Shown: in pieces, positions 47,404 through 56,221 of the stretch
Layout of the letters: each line of letters starts with the position of its first letter
How positions within the stretch are numbered: the first letter of the stretch is position 1
Assembly (NCBI RefSeq): GCF_000719285.1
Contig: NZ_JOFS01000017.1
Coordinates: forward strand, 124,001 to 188,000
DNA: 64,000 nt
Direction of reading: 5' to 3'
DNA from: Streptomyces bicolor
Lineage (GTDB): Bacteria; Actinomycetota; Actinomycetes; Streptomycetales; Streptomycetaceae
The notes under the pieces: generated by a model
What the model was told of the DNA's origin: nothing
Seen by the model: the letters and a program-made list of their open reading frames with translations, nothing else
Database searches by the model: none
Translations under genes and position numbers: made by a program

Positions 47404-48750
47404 CTACTCCTCGCCGCTCATCTCGTCCGCGAGCCGCTCGATCCGGTCGATCCGGTCGCTCCACTGCCGCCCCTCGCCGGACGGCAGGGCCGTCAGCCGG
47501 GGCAGCAGCTGGGCGGTGAGGAGGGTGGACAGGGCCGAGGTGTCGGCGCCCGTGCCGTCGGTCCGTACGACCACCGGCTGCGGGGCCTTCCCGGCGAGCT
47601 TCGCGCCCACCTCCAGGCGGCGCCGGGCCAGTTCGTACTGCAGGACGGCCCGGTTGTCGCGGTAGGCCTTGGCGAGGGCACGCTGGGCGCGCGCCTCGTT
47701 CTCGGCGGCGATCAGGCCGCTGCGGCCCCGCGTCTCGATCTCGAACCGCACGCGCTGGGCGTTGGTCTCCTGCTGCTCGAGCAGCTGGGCGACCTCCTCG
47801 CGGGCCCGGTTCAGCGCGGCCCTGACCTCGACGATCCGGGCGTCCCGCACCTTCTTGGCGCGCTCGATGTCCATGCCCAGCTGGTCGATCCGGCGCTTGC
47901 GGACGAGCCCCCACTCCTGGTCGTAAGCCGTGCGCTCCTTGGCGACCCGCTCCCGGGTGGCCAGGTGCTGCTGGTACTGCGCGGGCAGCTGCACGTCCGG
48001 GATGTTGGAGCCGGTGATGCGTACGCCGTAGCCGGACAGCTGGCGGTTGAGCAGCTCCTGCATGTCGGCCACGTCCGAGCCGCGCAGGTCGTACGCCCGC
48101 TCGGTGCGCATCTTCCGCGCCCGCTGCCGGATCGCGTCCTGTACGGCGCTGGAGAGCACCAGGTCGAAGTTGCCCGCGCCGATGGTGCGGACGAACAGCA
48201 CGGCGTCGGTGATGCGGAACTTCAGGAAGAACTCGATCGAGCGCAGCGGCACGTTCTCCTGCGTGGGGCAGGCCATCACCGGTGCCGAGTACGGGATCTC
48301 CGTGGCCACGTCGACGACGAAGTCGACCCGGGACCACGGGTGCCACAGGTAGTGGCGGCCGGCGTCGAGGGTGCGGACGACGGCGCCGTAGCGGGTCTGC
48401 ACGCCGTTGGTGCCCTGCTCGATCTCGACGATCGAGGAGCGCCACCACCACAGCGCGCCGATCAGCAGCAGGACGACGCCGCCGGCGTAGGAGAGGGCGG
48501 CGAGGGTGCCGTAGGTGAGATCCCCGGTGCTCGCGGCATCCGCCTCGCCGAGTGTCAGCATCAGGCCTGTCAGCAGGGCGTAGACGCCGAGCCACAGCGG
48601 CAGCATCCACCACAGGCGGCGCCGGTGGCGGGGGATGATGACCGGGATCAGGGTGTCGGCCTCGCCGCCGCGCAGGAGCCGCGCGATGTCGCTCCAGGGG
48701 GCGACCGTCTCGGCGATGACCGACCGGCGGTGGGAACGGGCGCTGCTCAC
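47404..48750 (-). CDS. SPFH/band-7 domain membrane protein, second of a tandem pair
   Basis: 448 residues. Two hydrophobic helices (about 48-70 and 84-103) precede an SPFH domain that starts near IVEIEQGTNGVQTRYG and includes RSIEFFLKFRITDAVLFVRT. A long charged coiled coil follows (RVAKERTAYDQEWGLVRKRR and onward), ending in a short tail. SPFH proteins assemble into large membrane-bound cages or scaffolds. The start overlaps the end of the upstream SPFH gene by 4 bp, so the two are probably subunits of one assembly, as in HflK/HflC. No protease gene adjoins. Confidence 0.8.
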   Translation of the reverse strand: MSSARSHRRSVIAETVAPWSDIARLLRGGEADTLIPVIIPRHRRRLWWMLPLWLGVYALLTGLMLTLGEADAASTGDLTYGTLAALSYAGGVVLLLIGALWWWRSSIVEIEQGTNGVQTRYGAVVRTLDAGRHYLWHPWSRVDFVVDVATEIPYSAPVMACPTQENVPLRSIEFFLKFRITDAVLFVRTIGAGNFDLVLSSAVQDAIRQRARKMRTERAYDLRGSDVADMQELLNRQLSGYGVRITGSNIPDVQLPAQYQQHLATRERVAKERTAYDQEWGLVRKRRIDQLGMDIERAKKVRDARIVEVRAALNRAREEVAQLLEQQETNAQRVRFEIETRGRSGLIAAENEARAQRALAKAYRDNRAVLQYELARRRLEVGAKLAGKAPQPVVVRTDGTGADTSALSTLLTAQLLPRLTALPSGEGRQWSDRIDRIERLADEMSGEE

Positions 48751-50411
48751 TGGGCGGCCTCCTCGGACACGTCGGAGCTGTCGGAGACGTCGGAGCTCTC
48801 GGAGCTGTCGGTCGATGCGGACTGGTCGGGCACCTGCGGCACCGTCGGCCGCTCGGCGGCCAGCAGCGCGCCGATCTCCGCCTCCCGCGCGGCGATCCGC
48901 TCGGACACCTCGGCGAGACGCGACCGTGCGGCGGCCATGTCCTCGTCGGTGAACAGCTCCGTGCCCCGCTCGCCGACCAGTTCGCGGGCCAGCTCAAGGA
49001 AGTCGATCCCGGCGACGCCGCCGCCGTCCGCCGTGCCGCCGATGCGCACGAGCCGCGGCAGATGGTCGGCGACCTGCTCGAGGGTGTCCAGCACCTGCTG
49101 CTGGTAGCGGTACTCCAGGATCTCCGGCGCCTCGGCGGCGGTGACCGCGCGGATGTCCAGGGCCTGGGCCTCGAGCAGGGCCGCGTTGGCCTTCGCCTCC
49201 GACTCGGCCTGGACGTAGCGCTGCCGGGCGAGGGCCTCGGCGCGGTTGGTCTCGCGCTCCACGGCCGTGTCCATCTGCGCCTGGTACTGGGCGATGTCGG
49301 CCTGGATCGCGGAGAGCGTCTCCTGGCTGGAGGCGAGTTCGCGGGTGAGGTCGCCCTCGTCCTGCTCCTTGCGGAGCTGAAGGGCGTACTCGTGCGTGTA
49401 CGCCTCCTTGGCCACCCGCACCATCTCGGGCGCCGCCAGGTCCATGCGGTAGCGCTGGTCGGAGGGCTCGGCGTGGGTGATGTTGGCGTTGGTCAGCTCG
49501 ACGGCCGGGCGGAACTGCTGGTTGAGCTGCTCCAGCAGCCGGCCGGTGTCCTCGCCGACCATGTCGTAGATGCCGGCGGCTTCCTGCTCGTAGATGAGGC
49601 TGCGAATGGTCTCACTCACCGCGTTGCTCAGCTTCTCCTCGAAGCCGCGCACCGCGCCCAGCGTGTAGACGAACTCGGTCGGGTCGCTGATCCGGAACTG
49701 GATGAACAGGTCGATCGACGCCTTCACGCCACCCCTGGTCGGGGCCTCGCGCACCGGCGCGTTGAACGGGTACTCGATCGTGGTGTTGACGATGTACGAC
49801 ACCCGCTTCCACGGGCTCAGCAGCACGACCCGGCCCGGGCCGACGACCTTCTCCAGCTTGCCGAACTTGGTGATCATCGCCTGGCAGCCGTCCGGCACCA
49901 TGACCATGCCCTGCCGCCACCACACGAAGCCGACGGCGACGAGCGAGATGACCCAGTAGTGCACGCCGAACAGCGGGTTCGTCAGGACGTCGGCACCGGC
50001 CGCCCCCACGATTCCCGCGCCCACCGCACCCAGCACGAGCAGCGTCAGCACCGGCAGCATGGAGACGAACGAGCGGCCCTTGGGGATCACCATCGGGCAG
50101 ATGGCGTGCGCCACCTCGCCGCCCTCGCGCACCTGCTCGCTACGGCCGAGCGCCTCCCCTGCCTCGTCCAGCGGCACCGTCTTCTGCCGCATGACGGTGG
50201 CGGTGGAGCCGCCCTGCTCCCGGGCGGCCAGGAAGTCGGCCGGGTCGATGGCCCAGCCCTGCGCGTCGTACTCCTCGCCGCCGGCTCCCGGTGTCCCGCG
50301 TCCGCCGATCTGCCGCCGCAGTTCCTCCTGCGCGGCCGTCCGCGGATCGGTGCCGGAGGCTACGGCCTCGGCAACGCGTCGTGCGCCCTGTTTCGCGCGC
50401 GCTCGTGCCAC
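48747..50411 (-). CDS. SPFH/band-7 domain membrane protein, first of a tandem pair
   Basis: 554 residues. An ~115-residue soluble N-terminus is followed by two membrane helices (about 122-165), an SPFH domain (QAMITKFGKLEKVVGPGRVV, then KASIDLFIQFRISDPTEFVYT), a coiled coil rich in Gln, Glu and Ala, and a C-terminal acidic Ser-rich tail (SESSDVSDSSDVSEEAAQ). The layout matches the second gene but with longer ends. ATGA overlap with it. Streptomyces-typical pair; role not established, with membrane microdomain or stress function the usual proposal for SPFH proteins. Confidence 0.8.
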   Translation of the reverse strand: MARARAKQGARRVAEAVASGTDPRTAAQEELRRQIGGRGTPGAGGEEYDAQGWAIDPADFLAAREQGGSTATVMRQKTVPLDEAGEALGRSEQVREGGEVAHAICPMVIPKGRSFVSMLPVLTLLVLGAVGAGIVGAAGADVLTNPLFGVHYWVISLVAVGFVWWRQGMVMVPDGCQAMITKFGKLEKVVGPGRVVLLSPWKRVSYIVNTTIEYPFNAPVREAPTRGGVKASIDLFIQFRISDPTEFVYTLGAVRGFEEKLSNAVSETIRSLIYEQEAAGIYDMVGEDTGRLLEQLNQQFRPAVELTNANITHAEPSDQRYRMDLAAPEMVRVAKEAYTHEYALQLRKEQDEGDLTRELASSQETLSAIQADIAQYQAQMDTAVERETNRAEALARQRYVQAESEAKANAALLEAQALDIRAVTAAEAPEILEYRYQQQVLDTLEQVADHLPRLVRIGGTADGGGVAGIDFLELARELVGERGTELFTDEDMAAARSRLAEVSERIAAREAEIGALLAAERPTVPQVPDQSASTDSSESSDVSDSSDVSEEAAQ

Positions 50412-50618
50412 GCTTCCCCCTTGTGTTCCGATGCCCGTTGGATGCGGGTGCTACTGGTGATACACCGGTCGGCCCGATGTGGTTCCAGCCATCCCACATC
50501 ATGATCCGGACAAGGGTAAGGGGGGCGGCCCGGACAGTTACCCGTTGGTATGCGCTGCCGGGATCCCGAAGCGCCAGGATCGGGAAGTGCCGGGATCGGG
50601 AAGAGAACGTGCCGCGGC

Positions 50619-50930
50619 CTACGAGGCCTGCGAAGCCTTCCCCTGCGCCCGAGCCGCCTCGTCGACCACGTCGTCCTCCTGGCTGCGGTTGGCCTCCAGG
50701 TTGGCCTTCACGCGGTCGACCTTCTGGACGATCTGGACGGAGGCGCGGTCGCGCTCCTTGCGCAGGACGACGAAGCTGATCGGGGCCGAGATCAGCAGGG
50801 CGAGCAGGATGATCCACATGCCGTTGGAGTCGCCGAGGCCGCGCGGGGCAAGGCCGGAGTAGACGAGGCCCCAGACGACCACGAGGCAGCCCACGAAGAT
50901 CCCGAGGCGCATCAGTGTGTAGCGGAGCAT
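50619..50930 (-). CDS. DUF4229-family small membrane protein
   Basis: 103 residues from ATG 50930 (MLRYTLMRLGIFVGC). Two membrane helices, then a charged tail with KVDRVKANLEANRSQEDDV. The layout and sequence match DUF4229 proteins, found across actinobacteria and often near menaquinone genes. Function unknown. The open frame extends 8 codons further upstream. Confidence 0.75.
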   Translation of the reverse strand: MLRYTLMRLGIFVGCLVVVWGLVYSGLAPRGLGDSNGMWIILLALLISAPISFVVLRKERDRASVQIVQKVDRVKANLEANRSQEDDVVDEAARAQGKASQAS

Positions 50931-51017
50931 CTCAATCCACTCTTCCGATTCCAAAAAGGGCCACCGTCCAGTGAAGCACGCCGCCCCGCTGATCTTGCAG
51001 GGGGGTCGATACGCGGC

Positions 51018-51542
51018 TCAGCCGAGCGGCAACAGCATGATCACGTCGTCCCGGTCGTCGTCCGGCGCGACCCGGATGGCGGCGGGGATCCGGCCGACCT
51101 CCTTGTAGCCGCAGGAGCCGTAGAAACGCTCCAGGCCGAGGCCGCCGCGGCAGGTGAGGCGGATCGCCTCGATGCCGTCGAAGGTGCGGGCGGCCCGCTC
51201 GGCGGCCGTCAGCAGGTCGCGGCCGTAGCCCTTGCCCTGGTGGCGGGGGTGCACCATCACCGTGTACAGCCAGATCCAGTGGGTCATCAGCCGGTGCGAG
51301 TTGAAGGTGAGGAAGGCGGTCGCGGCCACCCGGCCGTCCTCGTCGTGCCCGACGAGCAGCCGCCGGCTTCCGTCGGCCATGGCGGCGAACTTCCGCACCA
51401 GCTCGGGCCGGATCTCCTCACGCGTCACCGGCGGCACGAAGCCCACGGCCCCACCCGCGTTGGAGACGTCGGTCCACAGATCGAGGATCCCATCACGAAG
51501 GGCGGGGGTGACGGCCGGATCGAGAGTGAAAGTAAGGGACAC
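51018..51542 (-). CDS. GNAT-family N-acetyltransferase
   Basis: 174 residues. The acetyl-CoA loop is HPRHQGKGYGRDLLTAAERAA, preceded by the beta-bulge YTVMV and followed by GLERFYGSCGYKEVGRIP. Starts ATG 51542, 16 bp after the UdgX stop, so it may be transcribed with it. Substrate unknown; the FxTFNSHRLMTHW segment suggests a small-molecule substrate. Confidence 0.82.
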   Translation of the reverse strand: MSLTFTLDPAVTPALRDGILDLWTDVSNAGGAVGFVPPVTREEIRPELVRKFAAMADGSRRLLVGHDEDGRVAATAFLTFNSHRLMTHWIWLYTVMVHPRHQGKGYGRDLLTAAERAARTFDGIEAIRLTCRGGLGLERFYGSCGYKEVGRIPAAIRVAPDDDRDDVIMLLPLG

Positions 51543-51558
51543 CCAGGCATCGTATCTA

Positions 51559-52218
51559 TTACGACAAGGCTCGCGCCGCCACTTTCAAATCGGCGACCAG
51601 CCCCTCGTACGCGGCCTTGCGGTCAGCGTCGTCCCGTGCCCGCAGCACCGACGACGGATGCACCGTCGCCACCAGTTTCTCCTGCCGCCCGTGAATCTCC
51701 CGCTCCAGCAGCGCCCCGCGCACCTCACCGACCCGGAACGACGAGCCGAGCAGCGCCTTGCCCGCGCTCGCGCCCAGGAGCACGATCAGCTCGGGCTCGA
51801 CGAGGGCCAGCTCGGCGGCCAGCCACGGCGCGCACGCGGTCATCTCGCGCAGGGTCGGCGCCTTGTGGATACGGCGCTTCGGGCCTTCCGTCGGTGTGAA
51901 CTTGAAGTGCTTCACGGCGTTGGTGACGTACGCGTCCGCCGGGTCTATGCCTGCCTCTGCGAGAGCTCGGTCGAGGAGCTTGCCGGCGGGGCCGACGAAC
52001 GGCTTGCCCTGGCGGTCCTCCTGGTCGCCGGGCTGTTCGCCGACGAGCATGACGCGGGCGTTGACGGTGCCCTGGCCGAAGACGGTCTGGGTGGCGTTTC
52101 GGTGCAGGGGGCAGCCATGGCAGTCGGCGGCGGCACGACGCAGGGAAGGGAGGCCGCCGCGGTCCGGGACGAAGGGTGCGGCCGTGTAGGCGTCCTCGGG
52201 TGCCTTTGTGCTCACCAT
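51559..52218 (-). CDS. udgX: UdgX-type uracil-DNA glycosylase
   Basis: 219 residues. Motif A is GEQPGDQ (60-66) and motif B is HPSSVLRA; the diagnostic loop KRRIH (114-118) is complete. In Mycobacterium smegmatis UdgX the His of this loop forms a covalent bond to the abasic sugar after uracil release. Iron-sulfur ligands visible are Cys33, Cys36 and Cys129; the fourth is probably His104, which stands where family-4 enzymes have Cys. The protein therefore traps rather than releases damaged DNA. ATG 52218. Confidence 0.88.
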   Translation of the reverse strand: MVSTKAPEDAYTAAPFVPDRGGLPSLRRAAADCHGCPLHRNATQTVFGQGTVNARVMLVGEQPGDQEDRQGKPFVGPAGKLLDRALAEAGIDPADAYVTNAVKHFKFTPTEGPKRRIHKAPTLREMTACAPWLAAELALVEPELIVLLGASAGKALLGSSFRVGEVRGALLEREIHGRQEKLVATVHPSSVLRARDDADRKAAYEGLVADLKVAARALS

Positions 52219-52372
52219 GGCCGACGAGTACCCCCTAGCCGGTAGTCAACCCGGCCAGCCCGATCGATCGATGCCAGGACAGGGCGCACACATTCACGAG
52301 CCGCGAGGACGGCGGTTCCGACGGTCCACGGGGTTCCTGGTACGCCGAGCCCGGCACCTGGTAGGCCCTGGA

Positions 52373-52404
52373 CTGCCGACGGCGACGGCGACGGTCGCCG
52401 GCAG
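52373..52404 (-). terminator. Possible hairpin terminator after mqnE
   Basis: CTGCC and GGCAG flank a CGGCGAC/GTCGCCG stem, together a near-perfect GC hairpin with two bulged bases, 12 bp beyond the mqnE stop. No T-run. It can equally be a chance product of the GGCGAC repeats there. Confidence 0.35.
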
Positions 52405-52415
52405 CCGGCGAGCCG

Positions 52416-53579
52416 TCAGACCCGCATCGGCTGCGGCGACTCCCGGCGCAACGGGTCAGGACCGTCGTACTCCCGGATGATCTCGTACCGCGTGTTCCGC
52501 TCCACCGGCTGGAACCCCGCGTCCCGGATCAGGTCCAGCAGGTCCTCGCGGGTCAGCTTGTTCGGGGTGCCGTAGTTGTCCGCGTCGTGGGTGATCTTGT
52601 ACTCGACGACCGAGCCGTCCATGTCGTCGGCGCCGTGCTGCAGCGCCAACTGGGCGGTCTGGACGCCGTGCATGACCCAGAAGACCTTGACGTGCGGGAC
52701 GTTGTCGAACAGCAGCCTCGACACCGCGAAGGTCTTCAGGGCCTCGGCGCCGGTGGCCATCTGGGTGCGGGCCTGGAGGCGGTTGCGTACCTTGCCGTCC
52801 TTCATGTCCACGAAGTCGTGCTGGTAGCGCAGCGGGATGAAGACCTGGAAGCCGTTCGTCTCGTCCTGGAGTTCACGCAGGCGCAGGACGTGGTCCACCC
52901 TGTGCCGCGGCTCCTCGATGTGGCCGTACAGCATGGTGCACGGGGTCTTGAGGCCCTTCTCGTGCGCCAGGCGGTGGATGCGGGACCAGTCCTCCCAGTG
53001 GGTGCGGTGGTCCACGATGTGCTGCCGGACCTCCCAGTCGAAGATCTCGGCGCCGCCGCCGGTGAGCGACTCCAGGCCCGCGTCGATCAGCTCGTCCAGG
53101 ATCTCGGACGCCGACAGACCGCTGATCGTCTCGAAGTGGTGGATCTCCGTCGCCGTGAAGGCCTTCAGCGAGACGTTCGGAAGGGCGGCCTTCAGCTCCC
53201 GCAGCGAGCGCGGGTAGTAGCGCCAGGGGAGGTTCGGGTGCAGGCCGTTGACGATGTGCAGCTCGGTGAGGTTCTCGCTCTCCATCGATTTGGCGAGCTT
53301 GACTGCCTCCTCGATGCGCATCGTGTACGCGTCCTTCTCGCCCGGCTTGCGCTGGAACGAGCAGTAGGCGCAGGAGGCCGTGCACACGTTCGTCATGTTG
53401 AGGTGACGGTTGACGTTGAAGTGGACGACGTCGCCGTTCTTGCGCGTGCGCACCTCGTGCGCGAGGCCGCCGAGCCACGCCAGGTCGTCCGACTCGTACA
53501 GCGCGATGCCGTCCTCACGGGTCAGCCGTTCACCGGCCATGACCTTCTGCTCCAGCTCGCGCTTGAGCCCGACGTCCAT
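52416..53579 (-). CDS. mqnE: Aminofutalosine synthase
   Basis: Radical SAM enzyme of 387 residues that joins the MqnA product to SAM-derived adenosine, the second step of the futalosine pathway. CTASCAYC carries Cys66, Cys70 and Cys73. Diagnostic MqnE sequence is HIVNGLHPNLPWRYYPRSLRE and TGGGAEIFDWEVRQHI. ATG 53579. It precedes UbiX, MqnP and UbiD-type genes in the region, with an Lrp/AsnC regulator just upstream on the same strand. Confidence 0.93.
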   Translation of the reverse strand: MDVGLKRELEQKVMAGERLTREDGIALYESDDLAWLGGLAHEVRTRKNGDVVHFNVNRHLNMTNVCTASCAYCSFQRKPGEKDAYTMRIEEAVKLAKSMESENLTELHIVNGLHPNLPWRYYPRSLRELKAALPNVSLKAFTATEIHHFETISGLSASEILDELIDAGLESLTGGGAEIFDWEVRQHIVDHRTHWEDWSRIHRLAHEKGLKTPCTMLYGHIEEPRHRVDHVLRLRELQDETNGFQVFIPLRYQHDFVDMKDGKVRNRLQARTQMATGAEALKTFAVSRLLFDNVPHVKVFWVMHGVQTAQLALQHGADDMDGSVVEYKITHDADNYGTPNKLTREDLLDLIRDAGFQPVERNTRYEIIREYDGPDPLRRESPQPMRV

Positions 53580-53663
53580 ACCTCAACCCTTTCTACGACA
53601 ACCGCGATCAACCGTACTCCCCCACCCTCCGGGCGGGAGGTGCCCCCATACGGCCCTCCGGGC

Positions 53664-54119
53664 CTACGCCTCCGCCGGCAACTCACCCACCCGGTTCTCC
53701 CACTTCGTGGAGAGCACGATCGTCGTACGGGTCCGGGACACGCCCGTGGTCCCGCTGAGCCGCCGGATGATCTTCTCCAGCCCGTCCACGTCGGCCGCCC
53801 GCACCTTGAGCATGTAGGAGTCGTCGCCGGCGATGAACCAGCAGTCCTCGATCTCCGGCAGGTCCTTCAGCCGGTTCGCCACGTCCTCGTGGTCGGTCGC
53901 GTCGGAGAGCGAGATGCCGATCAGCGCGGTGACGCCGAGGCCGAGCGAGGCGGCGTCGACGGTGGCGCGGTAGCCGGTGATGACGCCGGCCGCCTCCAGC
54001 CGGTTGATGCGGTCGGTGACGCTGGGTCCCGACAGGCCGACGAGGCGTCCCAGCTCCGCGTAGGAGGCCCGGCCGTTCTCCCTCAGGGCCTGGATGAGCT
54101 GCCTGTCCACCGCGTCCAT
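53664..54119 (-). CDS. Lrp/AsnC-family transcriptional regulator
   Basis: 151 residues from ATG 54119 (MDAVDRQLIQALRENGRASYAEL). The winged helix includes LVGLSGPSVTDRINRLEAAG and the RAM domain contains YMLKVRAADVDGLEKII. Placed between mqnE and ubiX on the same strand, 84 bp before mqnE. Members of this family bind amino acids; control of the quinone genes around it is possible but not shown. Confidence 0.85.
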   Translation of the reverse strand: MDAVDRQLIQALRENGRASYAELGRLVGLSGPSVTDRINRLEAAGVITGYRATVDAASLGLGVTALIGISLSDATDHEDVANRLKDLPEIEDCWFIAGDDSYMLKVRAADVDGLEKIIRRLSGTTGVSRTRTTIVLSTKWENRVGELPAEA

Positions 54120-54197
54120 GCGATTCGAAGCCTTCCGCTGAAGAGTTCCAGAAGTGATGAGAGGTACTGCCACTTGCGACTTGCTGTGTGCCTGCCG

Positions 54198-54881
54198 CTA
54201 CCGGACGGGTGTGCCGCCGCCCAGTTCGCCCTTCCAGCGCCGGTACAGGTCGTGCTCGACGCCCGCCGCGTCCAGCACCCGTCCGGCGACGAAGTCGACC
54301 AGGTCCTGGATGTGGGTCGCGCCCGCGTAGAAGCCCGGCGAGGCCGGTACGACGCTCGCGCCGGCGTCGTCCAGCGCGACGAGATGCCGCAGCGTCTGCC
54401 CGTTCAGCGGGGTCTCCCTTACGGCCACGACCAGCGTGCGACGCTCCTTGAGGGTGACGCTCGCCGCCCGCTGCAGCAGATCCTTGGACAGCCCGAGCGC
54501 GACGCCCGCGACGCAGGCCGTCGAGGCGGGCACGATCAGCATGCCCTTGGTGGGGTACGACCCGGAGGACGGCCCGGCCGCGAGGTCCCCCGCGCTCCAG
54601 TGCCGTACGCCGGTGATGTCGACCTCGAAGGTCCCGGGCTTGCCGTCGGCCCCGCGGGAGAGCCATTCCCGCAGGTCGTCCCGCCAGTGCGCGTCCCGGA
54701 AGGCGAGGCCCGTCTCGTCGAGCAGCGTGAGCCGCGAGGCCCGGCTGACGACCAGGTCGACGCTCTCCCCGGCGGCGAGGAGCGCACGCAGCACCGCGGC
54801 GGCGTATGGGGTGCCGGAAGCGCCGGACACCCCTACGATCCAAGGCGTACGCGGCGTCTCTCCTGGCTTGACTGGGTTCAC
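54198..54881 (-). CDS. ubiX: UbiX flavin prenyltransferase
   Basis: 227 residues, GTG 54881. Makes prenylated FMN, the cofactor of UbiD decarboxylases. Motifs: IVGVSGASGTPYAAAVLRALL at the N-terminus, PASTACVAGVALGLSKDLLQRAA, and ASPGFYAGATHIQDLVDFVAGRVLD at the C-terminus. Its presence beside a UbiD-family gene and MqnP supports the late futalosine steps; the gene is also called mqnM in this pathway. Confidence 0.9.
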   Translation of the reverse strand: MNPVKPGETPRTPWIVGVSGASGTPYAAAVLRALLAAGESVDLVVSRASRLTLLDETGLAFRDAHWRDDLREWLSRGADGKPGTFEVDITGVRHWSAGDLAAGPSSGSYPTKGMLIVPASTACVAGVALGLSKDLLQRAASVTLKERRTLVVAVRETPLNGQTLRHLVALDDAGASVVPASPGFYAGATHIQDLVDFVAGRVLDAAGVEHDLYRRWKGELGGGTPVR

Positions 54882-54969
54882 GCCCCCGAGCCTATCCGGC
54901 GTTGCGGGGTGGGAACCGACGAAGGGGGGCCGGGCGTTCCCAGGGGGGACGAGTTGGGCGGGGGTTGCC

Positions 54970-55626
54970 ATGCCGGGTACGTCGGGCACATGGGGTACGC
55001 GCGGTCCGGGTGCGTGGGGTGCGGGGCGCGAGTGGTCGTGGGGTGAGCGCGCGAGGACCGCGGCCAAGCTGATGCTGGGCTGGGTGGCCCTGCTGTGGCT
55101 GCTGGAAGTGGCCGACGTGATCAGCGGGCACGCCCTGGACGGCTTCGGCATCGTCCCGCGCACGTCGTCCGAGCTGGTGGACGTCGTCCCGGCCGCCTTC
55201 ATCCACTTCGGCTTCGCCCACGTCGCCGCGAACAGCGTGCCGCTGCTGGTCCTGGGGTTCCTGGCGGCGCTCGGCGGCATACGCCGGTTCGCCGCGGTCT
55301 GTGCCCTGATCGTCGTCGCCGACGGCCTCGGCGTCTGGCTGATATCCCCGGCCGGCACCAACACCGCGGGCGCCTCGGGCCTGATCTTCGGTCTGTTCGG
55401 CTTCCTGGTCGTCACCGGCTTCGTGGAACGTCGCCCGCTCGGCGTCCTGGTCGGCCTGCTGGTGGCCGCGGTCTGGGGCGGCTCGATACTGGCAGGCCTC
55501 GCCCCGACCCAGTCCGGCGTCAGCTGGCAGGGGCACCTGGTGGGGCTGGTGGCGGGGGTGGCGGCGGCGTTCTTGCTGCGTCGCCGGACGACTGGTCCGG
55601 CACTCAGGGCCGGGAGCGCGCTTTAG
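54970..55626 (+). CDS. Rhomboid-family intramembrane serine protease
   Basis: 218 residues, six likely membrane helices. Catalytic Ser136 in GASGLIFG and His189 in WQGHLVGL are present, as is HFGFAHVAAN (His79, His84, Asn88) for the oxyanion region. The loop between helices 1 and 2 begins VPRTSSELVDVVPAAF. ATG 54970 has only a weak ribosome-binding sequence; there is no better alternative in frame. Substrate unknown. The 3' end overlaps the convergent Uma2 remnant by 23 bp. Confidence 0.85.
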   Translation: MPGTSGTWGTRGPGAWGAGREWSWGERARTAAKLMLGWVALLWLLEVADVISGHALDGFGIVPRTSSELVDVVPAAFIHFGFAHVAANSVPLLVLGFLAALGGIRRFAAVCALIVVADGLGVWLISPAGTNTAGASGLIFGLFGFLVVTGFVERRPLGVLVGLLVAAVWGGSILAGLAPTQSGVSWQGHLVGLVAGVAAAFLLRRRTTGPALRAGSAL

Positions 55627-56175
55627 GGTCGATCGGGAGGCCGGCGGTGGGGACTGTCAGCTTGCCGAGCGGTGAGTCGATGGTGAGGTCGGGGCCGTAC
55701 GGGATGGTGTCGCGGCCCAGGTAGCCGTCGGGCCCTGGGTTCCACATCGTGACGCAATGGCCCTTCAGCCAGTCGAGGATCAGGTAGTTGGCGATGCCTC
55801 GGGAGGCGTTCAGCGGGGTTTGAGCTCGTAGTCGCGGCGGATGCTCTCCGGGGACACCACTTCGGCCACGAACTCGATGAGATCGGCGGGGTAGGAACTG
55901 CGGTTCTCGTCCTCCGCCTCGGCCGGGATGACCGCGATGTCGGGGCAGAACTCATTGGCGTCGTCAAAGGGGAACGCAACATCGCTCACCAGCTCCCAGA
56001 CCGGCGCAAGCTGCGGCTCCAGATCGTTGGACACCTTCCGGATCGTCCTCCCGTGGAACGGCCTGACCGGGTTCATCACAATGCTGCCCTCGACAATCTC
56101 CGTCAGATAGCCGGGGAACATGCCCTCCAGCTTGCTGAGCTGCGAGTGCAGGCGGTCGATGCCCGAGACGGTCAC
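55604..56175 (-). pseudogene. Frameshifted Uma2-family gene
   Basis: The first frame (GTG 56175 to 55810) gives LEGMFPGYLTEIVEGSIVMNP, FCPDIAVIPAEAEDE and FVAEVVSPESIRRDYELKPR, typical of Uma2/restriction-like proteins, then stops. The next conserved piece, GIANYLILDWLKGHCV through the stop near 55604, lies in another frame. One extra base near 55818 explains this. The family includes a PD-(D/E)XK nuclease fold; here the core residues remain but the C-terminus is lost unless frameshifting occurs. Confidence 0.8.
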
Positions 56176-56221
56176 GCTGGCCTCCCTGGGGTCCTGCCCT
56201 CGATGGTAGGCCGCACCGTAC

